DNA from: a bacterium
GTDB lineage: Bacteria > Patescibacteriota > Minisyncoccia > Phycocordibacterales > Phycocordibacteraceae
Direction: 5' to 3'
DNA: 34,798 bases
Assembly: GCA_023264495.1 (NCBI GenBank)
Contig: JAHFMM010000002.1
Location: 21,177 to 55,974 of the forward strand
Part shown: one piece after another, positions 14,325 through 21,394 of the stretch
How the letters are laid out: the number at the start of each line of letters is the position of its first letter
How positions within the stretch are numbered: position 1 is the stretch's first letter
Made by a program: the position numbers and the translations under genes
The notes under the pieces: model-generated
Databases searched by the model: none
The model's input: the letters and a program-made list of their open reading frames with translations, nothing else
Told to the model about the DNA's origin: nothing

Positions 14325-15103
14325 TTCTGCTGCTCGCGATGGAGTTCGAGGAGTTTCTTCCCCGCATGTTCACGGTAGGGGCAATATTCACACCGCTCTC
14401 CGCTCGCAGGAATATGATCAGATATGAGGCATGCTTTCAATTTCTGTAAGGCTCCAAATATCCATGCGTCATCGCCATCATATGGGAGAATGGTAATATC
14501 AAATTCCAGTTTGCCGTCAAAGGCTTCTTTGTCATTTCGGCCGTTCGCGTAGACGAAATAAGCGGTTGGTGAGACGGTAAAGCCATTTTGCCGGAAGAGC
14601 CATTGATAAATCTCGACTTGCCGCTTGTATTGGATCTTCCACTCGTCATCGAGCGTTATCTCCTTCTTCCCGGCGGTGGCTTTGTAGTCAACGATATGGA
14701 GTTCGCCAGCCGAGTTCACCCACACATCGTCGATGCCGCCACGGAGAGCGATATTCGTCTCAGGATCGTGGTACTTGATGCCGCGCCGCAGCGCATCGCG
14801 CCATTCTTCAAGCCGTTCGTGCGCATACGGGATCGCGTCGATGCCGTAACGCTTCATGAGCGGATGCGCCTCGCCTTTCGCGCGGCGGACATCAAACTCC
14901 CGCTTGAAGAGCACGTCGACCGCGTTATTGAGGGTGAAAGGCGGCGTGTCAGGCCGGCCGATGCCGTGACGTGCTTCTATCCAGAAGCAGCGCGGGCATT
15001 CGAGAAACCGATCAAGCTTCGACCGAGAGATAGTATACGGTTCGTTTGAAGCAGGATCGAATCTCACTCGCACCCCTTTCAGTTTGTATCCGGCGAAGGG
15101 CAT
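14321..15103 (-). CDS. PD-(D/E)XK nuclease, Cas4/RecB-exonuclease-like, with four cysteines
   Basis: The 260-residue protein has the PD-(D/E)XK core: GGIDDVW (Asp125/126), IVDYKA (Asp139, Lys141) and QVEIY (Gln162, Tyr166), the order typical of the RecB/AddB/Cas4 nuclease domain. Cys36 and Cys39 (ECPRC) near the start and Cys238 and Cys241 (ERCEYC) near the end are placed as in iron-sulfur members of this superfamily. A 4Fe-4S cluster is therefore likely, although Cas4 has one cysteine upstream and three downstream. There is no helicase part and no cas gene nearby. The position in an operon with ung and an Mrr-like nuclease suggests DNA repair or defence, not CRISPR adaptation. ATG 15103 lies two bases after the upstream stop. 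Confidence 0.85.
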   Translation of the reverse strand: MPFAGYKLKGVRVRFDPASNEPYTISRSKLDRFLECPRCFWIEARHGIGRPDTPPFTLNNAVDVLFKREFDVRRAKGEAHPLMKRYGIDAIPYAHERLEEWRDALRRGIKYHDPETNIALRGGIDDVWVNSAGELHIVDYKATAGKKEITLDDEWKIQYKRQVEIYQWLFRQNGFTVSPTAYFVYANGRNDKEAFDGKLEFDITILPYDGDDAWIFGALQKLKACLISDHIPASGERCEYCPYREHAGKKLLELHREQQK

Positions 15104-15105
15104 GA

Positions 15106-15582
15106 TTAGTCGGTCGTGGTGAAGTGCGCGATGGCCGGACGGCTTGTCATGAAGTCGATATAGACACTGTCACTTGAGAGATCGAAAACGTTGTCGCCGT
15201 CATCACGATACAGTTCCACTGCATAGGTGAGTCCCGGTTCGGTTGCACGAAGGAGAGAGACGGTGAATTGGCTCCGCGGACCTGTTGCGCGAGCCGCACC
15301 AAGCACATTGCCGAGCATGTCGCCATTCATCTCGCGGACCGCAATCCAGACTCCCGGCGGCGGTACGGTAACCGACTCAATAGCGACAGCAGATCCCGCC
15401 GGCTGATTGGCAACGGAAACGGCCCCGCTCTCAGAGGATTGCTGCGATTCGTTTGCTGATATGTTCTGAGGAAGTTGAGAAAACAGCGAGAAAGATGTCC
15501 CGTCAAGGAACCATGCCCCCGCAAGAAGCATGCCGAGCATAGTACCGGCGACAAACGAGTATAGGGAGAAGCTCTTTGTCAT
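15106..15582 (-). CDS. Small membrane-anchored extracytoplasmic protein, DUF7282-like
   Basis: The 158-residue protein has a hydrophobic N-terminal anchor (about 9-27), a Ser/Gln-rich linker (about 35-65) and one beta-sandwich-like domain. Its pattern (VTVPPPGVWIAVRE, LGNVLGAARA, FTVSLL, YAVELYRDDGDNVFD) resembles the DUF7282 domain, in which an Asp/Gly-rich loop near the end is conserved. The assignment is by eye. It overlaps the upstream nuclease gene by four bases. Nothing indicates an enzymatic role. Confidence 0.75.
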   Translation of the reverse strand: MTKSFSLYSFVAGTMLGMLLAGAWFLDGTSFSLFSQLPQNISANESQQSSESGAVSVANQPAGSAVAIESVTVPPPGVWIAVREMNGDMLGNVLGAARATGPRSQFTVSLLRATEPGLTYAVELYRDDGDNVFDLSSDSVYIDFMTSRPAIAHFTTTD

Positions 15583-16448
15583 ACCGACATACTACTATGA
15601 ACAATGTCTGGAAGCGACAAGAGCCCGTCTGCCTCAGCAAGGAGCTCCCCGACCCGCTCCGGCGAGAGATGCAGCAGGTCGAGCTTCCTCCGATCCTTCA
15701 GGATCTCATCTACCGCAATGACGCCAGCATCAACTAAGAGATGTTTCTCCGCTCCCGATATCCCAGTCAAGGTTGTTATGGGATACACTTTCGCACGGCT
15801 CATACGGATGAGGAGTGATTCGTGATGCGGGTACCCCCATCCGAGGAGCTCAACGCCGGCGCACTCGGCGTACGCGATCGCTTCAGAAGTGAATTTCGTA
15901 TTCGTGATCAGGATGCCGCGGTCGATCGGACATGCGCGACTATCTGATGCGCACGAGAAAATATCGTCGAACCGGCTCTTCACATACAGCGCGACCTTGA
16001 GGTCAGTCTTATAATTCGGATCGTTATGGTACTTGAGTTCAGCCGCAAGGAACATGTTTTGCTCGGGATGCGATGCATAAAAATCAACTTCGTGTGTTAC
16101 GCATGCTCCGCGCATCATCTTGCGGGTCTCAACCTGCCACCCTTCGGCCCGATAGAGATGAGAGATGAAATCTTCGAAAGGGTGTCCTGACGGCCCGAAC
16201 TCAAGAAGCGCGCGGCGGAGCAGGTAACGGGCGGCAACCGGACGTGCCTCTTTGCGCAGGAGGGTGAAAGCGCGGCGATAGATCTCTCGAGAGGACGTAC
16301 CCGGGACAATGGTCGCAGCGACCGCTTCAGTGATGCGCTCGGCGGTGTGCTGACCGGCACCTGCTTGCTCAAGCGAGATGGTGAGTCGCATTGGGTTGAA
16401 TGGCTGGTGCGATCCGTCACCGGTAACGATGTCGGGTGTCGGTATCAT
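15579..16448 (-). CDS. ATP-cone domain fused to an Mrr-like restriction endonuclease domain
   Basis: The 289-residue protein begins with an ATP-cone (about 1-90), the nucleotide-sensing module known from NrdR and ribonucleotide reductase. It continues with an Mrr/RecB-fold nuclease domain (about 90-220): FEDFISHLYRAEGWQVETR, THEVDFYA (catalytic Asp), and AAELKYH (E-x-K). The C-terminal 60 residues (ITTLTGISGAEKHLLVDAGVIAVDEIL) look like a helix-hairpin-helix. The domain set suggests DNA cleavage controlled by nucleotide levels; substrate and role are unknown. It overlaps both neighbours by four bases, so production is coupled with the small secreted proteins and the second nuclease. Confidence 0.85.
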   Translation of the reverse strand: MIPTPDIVTGDGSHQPFNPMRLTISLEQAGAGQHTAERITEAVAATIVPGTSSREIYRRAFTLLRKEARPVAARYLLRRALLEFGPSGHPFEDFISHLYRAEGWQVETRKMMRGACVTHEVDFYASHPEQNMFLAAELKYHNDPNYKTDLKVALYVKSRFDDIFSCASDSRACPIDRGILITNTKFTSEAIAYAECAGVELLGWGYPHHESLLIRMSRAKVYPITTLTGISGAEKHLLVDAGVIAVDEILKDRRKLDLLHLSPERVGELLAEADGLLSLPDIVHSSMSV

Positions 16449-16855
16449 GGCGTCGTTGTCGCGACACGCTCATTCACGCTCACATCGATGGGGAGATGCG
16501 CCGGCGCCTCGATGCTTGTCGTGAATGGAAGAATGGCCACTCGCTTTAGGCAGACGCCAGTCGTATCGGGCATCGAGAGCGCTACCACGATGCGTTCGGT
16601 GCTTGAAGCGTTTCCCGCAAGAGTTGCTGTTGCGGTAATTGAGGCGCAGGCATCTGGCGCGCGCACTGTCCCGGTAATCGTGTGGACACCCTTCTTGAAG
16701 CTGTCGCTCAGTCTGACTTCTGGCATCAATGCTGTTGTGGTCTCAGGAGAGCGTGTGAGCGGGACCTCGTGCGTATGTGGCACCAAGAAGATAAAGCTCG
16801 CGAGGATAATGATGGCGATAATAGTCGCAGCAGCCCAAAGACGCGAAGAATTCAT
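16445..16855 (-). CDS. Small membrane-anchored extracytoplasmic protein, unknown
   Basis: The 136-residue protein has one N-terminal membrane helix (about 7-25, LWAAATIIAIIILASFIFLV) and a Thr/Ala-rich outer part with beta-strand character and two cysteines that could form a disulfide. I do not recognise the family. It overlaps mnmA and the ATP-cone nuclease gene by four bases on each side. Confidence 0.7.
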   Translation of the reverse strand: MNSSRLWAAATIIAIIILASFIFLVPHTHEVPLTRSPETTTALMPEVRLSDSFKKGVHTITGTVRAPDACASITATATLAGNASSTERIVVALSMPDTTGVCLKRVAILPFTTSIEAPAHLPIDVSVNERVATTTP

Positions 16856-17847
16856 GCTTCTATCATACCACCACCTATTAATTCAGCATTTCGATAAAAG
16901 ACGATCGATTGACCGGGCGCCGGAGGCTCAGGGAGAGCGTCTGCGCTCTTGAATACATCTCCCTCGATTCTTCCGCGCACCCGAGGCCCGCGATAGCGAT
17001 ATTGCGCATGCGTTGCAGCGCGAGTGTCAGCCAACCAATTTGGTGCCGTGAACGAGATGGAAGTACCGATTGTCTGCGATACGCGCTTCTTCCCTACCAC
17101 AAGCTCATTTTTTGCAATATCCTTTGCGAGGACGAACCACGGACCGGGCTCGATCGCATCGTGAAGCGTAACGCGCTCGCCGAGCGTGACAGGGAGCGCT
17201 CCTTCGTGTTCCCCGACCACCGTTCCCACTTCGTTCAATGCGCGTCCAGGAGCTATCTCGAACTCATCACGCAAGAATTCATCGAGGGAAATATCCCCAA
17301 GGAAGCATACGCCCTGACTGTCTCGTTTGCGGGCAACCGGCAGATTGAATCGCTCTGCAAGGGTGCGCACCTCGCCCTTTGCCATCTCAGCAACCGGGAA
17401 GATCGTTGCTTCGAGGATCGCGCGCGGCACTGCCCAGAGGAAATAACTCTGATCCTTCTCGCCGCTCCGATAATGTCCGGTCGCAATCGCATCGGCTCCT
17501 GCAGATTTTGCGAAACGGTAGAATGCGCCGAACTTCACCTCCCGATTGCACATCACATCCGGGTTCGGCGTCCGCCCCGCGCCATATTCAGCAAGAAGAT
17601 AGTCGATAACGCCCGCCTTGTATTCGGCGCTCGCGTCAAGCGTATGGAACGGGATATGAAGCCGCGCGGCAACGCGCATCGCATCTCTCCGGTCTGCCGC
17701 CCAGGTGCAGGGCATCCCGGACGGATACCATCCCTTGATAAACACGCCGGTTACCTCTGCGCCCGCGCGCTTGAGCAATGCCGCCGACACTGCCGAATCA
17801 ACGCCTCCCGACAGTCCGACAAATATCTTCTTCCCTTTCAGATCCAT
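16852..17847 (-). CDS. mnmA: tRNA-specific 2-thiouridylase MnmA
   Basis: The 331-residue protein carries the PP-loop SGGVDSAV (13-20), the nucleophilic Cys100 in NPDVMCN, TGHY (123-126), and the second catalytic Cys181 in SQGVCFLG. MnmA adenylates U34 of Lys, Glu and Gln tRNAs and transfers sulfur to make 2-thiouridine. It is shorter than E. coli MnmA (368), mainly in the C-terminal beta region. ATG 17847 is preceded by AGGGGA, a strong ribosome site. It follows mltG by 23 bases and heads the coupled run down to ung. Confidence 0.96.
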   Translation of the reverse strand: MDLKGKKIFVGLSGGVDSAVSAALLKRAGAEVTGVFIKGWYPSGMPCTWAADRRDAMRVAARLHIPFHTLDASAEYKAGVIDYLLAEYGAGRTPNPDVMCNREVKFGAFYRFAKSAGADAIATGHYRSGEKDQSYFLWAVPRAILEATIFPVAEMAKGEVRTLAERFNLPVARKRDSQGVCFLGDISLDEFLRDEFEIAPGRALNEVGTVVGEHEGALPVTLGERVTLHDAIEPGPWFVLAKDIAKNELVVGKKRVSQTIGTSISFTAPNWLADTRAATHAQYRYRGPRVRGRIEGDVFKSADALPEPPAPGQSIVFYRNAELIGGGMIEA

Positions 17848-17870
17848 TCCCCTAGCTTACTACCAATGCA

Positions 17871-18806
17871 TCAGTAAAGATATTTCTTGAGATTGGCTTG
17901 GTGCTCGGTGTAGGTTGCTGCGTAGTGCATCAGGCCGTCGTTGCCGGTGAGATAGTAGAGGTACTTTGTCGCTGTAGAACTTGCGGCTGCTTGGAGCGCA
18001 TCGAGTCCCGGGTTGCCGATCGGTCCCGGCGGGAGCCCTCGATGCGCGTAAGTGTTGTAGGGCGAATCGACTTTCAGATCCTTTGGAGAAGGAGAATAGG
18101 TACTGCGGTTGAAGATGTAGCCGAACACCGCATCGACCTGGAGCGGCATGTTGCGCGCAAGACGGTTCCAGAGGATACCTGCCACGATGCGGCGATCAGC
18201 GGCGGTGCTTGCCTCCTTCTCGACAAGCGAAGCCATAGTAACAATCTCTGAGAGCGAATGTCCCGATCGGCGTATGTCATCTTGGATCGTTGTGATTTTC
18301 TTCTCGAAGTTGTCTCGGAGCGCGTTCCGTATACCGGGAGCGTCAGTCGATAGCGAGAAGAGATAGGTGTCGGGGAATAAATACCCTTCGTCAGCATTCG
18401 CGAGCGCTATGAACTCTTCTTGCGTGACGGTCGGGATGAGTTCATTAATCTGTGCCGCCATCTCGCGTACGGTACTTCCCTCAATGAAGGTGATGCGTGC
18501 AGGCGGCACGCCATAGTCGCCGACAATCATCCGGCGAGCAACGACAAAAGCGTTTTCCGCTGCAGTGAAGCGATACGCCCCTGCTTGGATGCCGCGCCCC
18601 TCGCCAAAGAAAGTAACGATATATTTAAAGGAAGCCGCGTGCGTAATGATATGTTCCGCACGCAGTTTCTCGGCGATGCTGGTGAGCGATTCTCCGCGGG
18701 CGATCGTGAGAGTCGTCCCGGGGACAAAAGAGAGCGGCGGCGCAGCGACATACGCATAGCCGAGAATGAGCAGGAGACTGATACCGAAGAGTCTCGTATA
18801 CATCAA
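17871..18806 (-). CDS. mltG: Endolytic murein transglycosylase MltG (YceG)
   Basis: The 311-residue protein has one N-terminal membrane helix (about 6-22), a LysM-like segment (LTIARGESLTSIAEKLRAEHII), and the YceG catalytic domain: FPDTYLF, ASLVEKEAS (residues 193-200, containing the catalytic glutamate), DRRIVAGILWNRL, MPLQVDA, YNTYAHRGLPPGPIGNPG. It cuts nascent glycan strands and sets glycan chain length at the cytoplasmic membrane, which implies peptidoglycan in this cell. It overlaps the upstream gene by four bases. Confidence 0.96.
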   Translation of the reverse strand: MMYTRLFGISLLLILGYAYVAAPPLSFVPGTTLTIARGESLTSIAEKLRAEHIITHAASFKYIVTFFGEGRGIQAGAYRFTAAENAFVVARRMIVGDYGVPPARITFIEGSTVREMAAQINELIPTVTQEEFIALANADEGYLFPDTYLFSLSTDAPGIRNALRDNFEKKITTIQDDIRRSGHSLSEIVTMASLVEKEASTAADRRIVAGILWNRLARNMPLQVDAVFGYIFNRSTYSPSPKDLKVDSPYNTYAHRGLPPGPIGNPGLDALQAAASSTATKYLYYLTGNDGLMHYAATYTEHQANLKKYLY

Positions 18807-20179
18807 ACAGGCAGATTATGAGGCGCTTCAGCGGTCGAAGAAGCGACCCGATCAAGACTTGGCGACTCGATAGCGCGCGAAGGGATATGGAATACGGTCG
18901 CCAGCTCTTCAGTGCTCATGACCATCGTGTCGTCCGGGTGCAATCCGCCCTCGAAGAAGGGATCATAGAAGAACTGTCGGCGGCGATAGGCCTCGACGAG
19001 CTCTTTGCGGAAGTGCTCCTTCCGTTTCTCGACGCCGATTTCCCACGGATAATCGTCAAAGGTCTTCATCCACTTCAACGAGTTAATACCGTTCCACCCT
19101 TCGGTGCTGAAGGGTTTAAAGAGACCGATGAGGTGCGCGATCGTAACGGGAACGAAATCGTTCGTTCGTCCGATATATATGCCGCGCGCGCCGACATCGA
19201 AAGCGAGTTTCGAGACGTTGCGCTCGATGGCCGCCATTTTTTCTGCTTGGCCTTTTGTCGGGTTCGGGAACCCTTCGGTTTCGCGCATCTCTCCAGTGAA
19301 GACATCCCGATACTGCACCTTGTTGACAGTCTGGGCGCGGATGTGCTGAACGAGATTCTCCCCCTCATCCTTCCAGGTATACGGTTTGCCCTGCTCATTG
19401 AGCCTGCGGTATCGCTCGCCCTTGTGAACGCGGATGACAAACTGGAGCCAGACATATTCGCCCTTCCCGATTGAGGCCATGAATTCGATGAGGTTTGCAA
19501 GCGGGTCGATCTGTTCCGGCTCTTTCTGCACCTGATCAAGCCCGTACTCGACATAGGTCTTTATCGGGAGCGGTGCCGCCGCCGTGTGCGTGAAGTCGCA
19601 TCCCCACATGCTCCAACCTTCAGAAGGGATCGGGATAGTGCGCGTATAGTCAGGCACCTCGACCAGCTGTACTCCCGGATATTGCGCATACATCTGCGAC
19701 TCGACAATTCGCCTGAAGCTCGCGCGCGTCCAGATGAAGAAATGAACGCGTCCTTCAAACGAAGCGATCTCAAGCGACCAGAAGGGGCGGATACCGCCCA
19801 AGAAACGCGCCCACCACGTCGCCTCTCCCCCGGAGAGGTGGATGCCGGAGAGGAACGTCTCCATAGCGAGCGGCGTCTTTACCAGATTGCGCGGGGGCTT
19901 TATCTCAAGAAGGAGATATTCATGGGAAGCGATAAACTCAGAACGTTTCAGGATGTACCACATCGTGTATGCGCCGCCGACACAGAGGACCGCTAACCAC
20001 AGCGGGGCAAGAAAGAGAGCCATGGAAAACGCCAGAGAGACCTCATAAGGCATGAAGAGATACGAGAGTACAATGAGTACAATGCCGAGTATGAAAAGCG
20101 GCCACGCTTCGAATCGAAGACCGATCTTATTCGTGATTGCCTTTTGAGCTCCTTCAAGCTCGTGTAAGAACGGGACCAT
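18803..20179 (-). CDS. Membrane protein of the DUF8128 type, possibly related to secretion/conjugation ATPase N-terminal parts
   Basis: The 458-residue protein has two or three membrane segments near the start (about 27-75), then a large cytoplasmic part without a nucleotide-binding loop. Motifs such as YLLLEIKPPRNLVKTPLAMETFLSG and WTRASFRRIVESQMYAQYPG are typical, from memory, of a family common in CPR genomes (DUF8128). That family looks like the N-terminal half of VirB4/TraC-like or HerA-like proteins. No partner ATPase is seen in this window. It is the first gene of the operon running to ung, and its ATG follows TGCTATACT by seven bases, so the mRNA should be leaderless. Function unknown. 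Confidence 0.7.
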   Translation of the reverse strand: MVPFLHELEGAQKAITNKIGLRFEAWPLFILGIVLIVLSYLFMPYEVSLAFSMALFLAPLWLAVLCVGGAYTMWYILKRSEFIASHEYLLLEIKPPRNLVKTPLAMETFLSGIHLSGGEATWWARFLGGIRPFWSLEIASFEGRVHFFIWTRASFRRIVESQMYAQYPGVQLVEVPDYTRTIPIPSEGWSMWGCDFTHTAAAPLPIKTYVEYGLDQVQKEPEQIDPLANLIEFMASIGKGEYVWLQFVIRVHKGERYRRLNEQGKPYTWKDEGENLVQHIRAQTVNKVQYRDVFTGEMRETEGFPNPTKGQAEKMAAIERNVSKLAFDVGARGIYIGRTNDFVPVTIAHLIGLFKPFSTEGWNGINSLKWMKTFDDYPWEIGVEKRKEHFRKELVEAYRRRQFFYDPFFEGGLHPDDTMVMSTEELATVFHIPSRAIESPSLDRVASSTAEAPHNLPV

Positions 20180-20186
20180 GATGTTC

Positions 20187-20195
20187 AGTATAGCA
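20187..20195 (-). promoter_or_regulatory. Extended -10 promoter, leaderless, of the 20179-13635 operon
   Basis: TGCTATACT on the minus strand; the -10 box at 20187-20192 ends seven bases before the ATG. There is no convincing -35: that region is the terminator stem at 20196-20237. Confidence 0.55.
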
Positions 20196-20237
20196 AAACA
20201 AACAGAGACACTCGCCTTCGAGCGAGCGTCTCTGTTT
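20196..20237 (-). terminator. Rho-independent terminator of the sigma4/HARE gene
   Basis: Stem AAACAGAGAC/GTCTCTGTTT (20200-20209 with 20228-20237) plus an inner CTCGC/GCGAG, followed on minus by GTTTTGC. Confidence 0.75.
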
Positions 20238-20247
20238 ATAGGAGAGG

Positions 20248-21348
20248 TTATACGGCAGCGTAGCGGCCATCCTTCATCCTCTTGAAATATCGGGCGTCAT
20301 TCAGGTTTACGAGGATCGTATTATCCTTCACGAAGCGCGCCTCCTTCACCTGCTTGATGACCGCATCTTTCGTCAGAGGACCGGATTTCTCGATAACATC
20401 CTTGATGATGTCGCGCACTACGCCTGGCTTGTAACCCCATTCGGCGAGCGCATAGAGCCCCCGACCGACAAGCACGAATCGCGAGTCCTTGATCAACTCA
20501 TTGTGCGTTGTCGCGACATGAGCTTTCTTGGTGAAGACATTGCTGATAGCTTTTGCGACTTCTGAGAAGTGCATCGGCGAACCGTGGCGCTTGATAGCGA
20601 GGTAGGCATAATCGCGGATCCCTTTGATCCTGATCGCCGGCGAGGTAACCCGACCCCACTCAGCGAGCGGATTGCTGCCGATATGCTTTGAGAGCGAGAG
20701 CCAGCGCTTCAATACTTCCTCATTCTTGTACGCATCATTCACTTCTTTAAGCTCATCAAGGAACCGATCGAGGAGCTCTCCCTCTGAAAGAACGTCATCA
20801 TCAGGAAGCGAGGTGTAGAGCCGTGAGAGCGCGTTGTGGATGGCAGTGGCGGTCTTCATATCGACATGCCAGCGCGCCAAGAAGTCGTTTGTCTCGCGCT
20901 CGCGGAAGAATGAGGAATCGAGAACGAGCAAGAAGCGGAAACGGTTGCGGCTCTTCTCATCTTTGCCGAGAGCCGAGAGCAGAGCGTCCTCGGGTACGAT
21001 AGCCCCGAGCTTCTCGATGAATGTAGCAATTTCCTCGAATAGAGGTGCTGATTCTTTGAAGATCTTACTTGCACGTATAGAGTCAAGGCCAGCCGCCTCT
21101 ATTTGGCGGACACGTTCACGAGTAATATGCGAGTGGTCGCCGATCGCTTCGAGCGTTTCTCGCTCAGGATTCGTCCCGAGACCGAAGCGGCGGACGAGCA
21201 CCTCTCGGGCGCGCTCAGGCGCGGCGACAAGAAGACGCTTCACAAAGGTTGCGCTATCAAACGAAAAAGATGCTGCTGCAGAGGAGCGAGCGCCAGCTCG
21301 GCTGCCTTTCCCTGCTGATTTCTGTACCGTTTTCGTACTTCTTTTCAT
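20248..21348 (-). CDS. Putative transcription regulator: sigma-70 region 4 plus HARE-HTH domains
   Basis: The 366-residue protein has a basic, Ser/Ala-rich start (1-30) and a sigma-region-4-like helix-turn-helix (about 45-92: VLVRRFGL, RETLEAIGDHSHITRERVRQIE), which normally binds -35 elements. A helical middle follows. The HARE-HTH winged helix (about 245-310: AYLAIKRHGSPMHFSEVAKAI, DSRFVLVGRGLYALAEWGY) is the domain shared with the RNA polymerase delta subunit. A last winged-helix-like part covers 310-366. No sigma region 2 is present, so it is not a complete sigma factor. A role as polymerase-associated regulator is inferred. Its own promoter is close to consensus and contains a perfect inverted repeat, which suggests autoregulation. 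Confidence 0.85.
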   Translation of the reverse strand: MKRSTKTVQKSAGKGSRAGARSSAAASFSFDSATFVKRLLVAAPERAREVLVRRFGLGTNPERETLEAIGDHSHITRERVRQIEAAGLDSIRASKIFKESAPLFEEIATFIEKLGAIVPEDALLSALGKDEKSRNRFRFLLVLDSSFFRERETNDFLARWHVDMKTATAIHNALSRLYTSLPDDDVLSEGELLDRFLDELKEVNDAYKNEEVLKRWLSLSKHIGSNPLAEWGRVTSPAIRIKGIRDYAYLAIKRHGSPMHFSEVAKAISNVFTKKAHVATTHNELIKDSRFVLVGRGLYALAEWGYKPGVVRDIIKDVIEKSGPLTKDAVIKQVKEARFVKDNTILVNLNDARYFKRMKDGRYAAV

Positions 21349-21356
21349 GTGGTGTA

Positions 21357-21385
21357 TTTATATCAAACGCTTGATATATAGTCAA
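21357..21385 (-). promoter_or_regulatory. Promoter of the sigma4/HARE gene with an embedded inverted repeat
   Basis: TTGACT (21380-21385) and TATAAA (21357-21362) are 17 bases apart, with TGA before the -10. The -10 ends eight bases before the ATG at 21348 (leaderless). The spacer and -10 contain a perfect inverted repeat, TATATCAA-N4-TTGATATA, at 21359-21378, a candidate operator. Confidence 0.65.
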
Positions 21386-21394
21386 TATTGCCGA

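Noticed and set aside
14321-15103. CRISPR-associated Cas4
   Set aside because: No repeat array or other cas gene in the window, and the cysteine arrangement is two plus two instead of one plus three.
16909-17877. Plus-strand open frame of 322 codons
   Set aside because: It lies entirely opposite mnmA, which is certain; no domain features.
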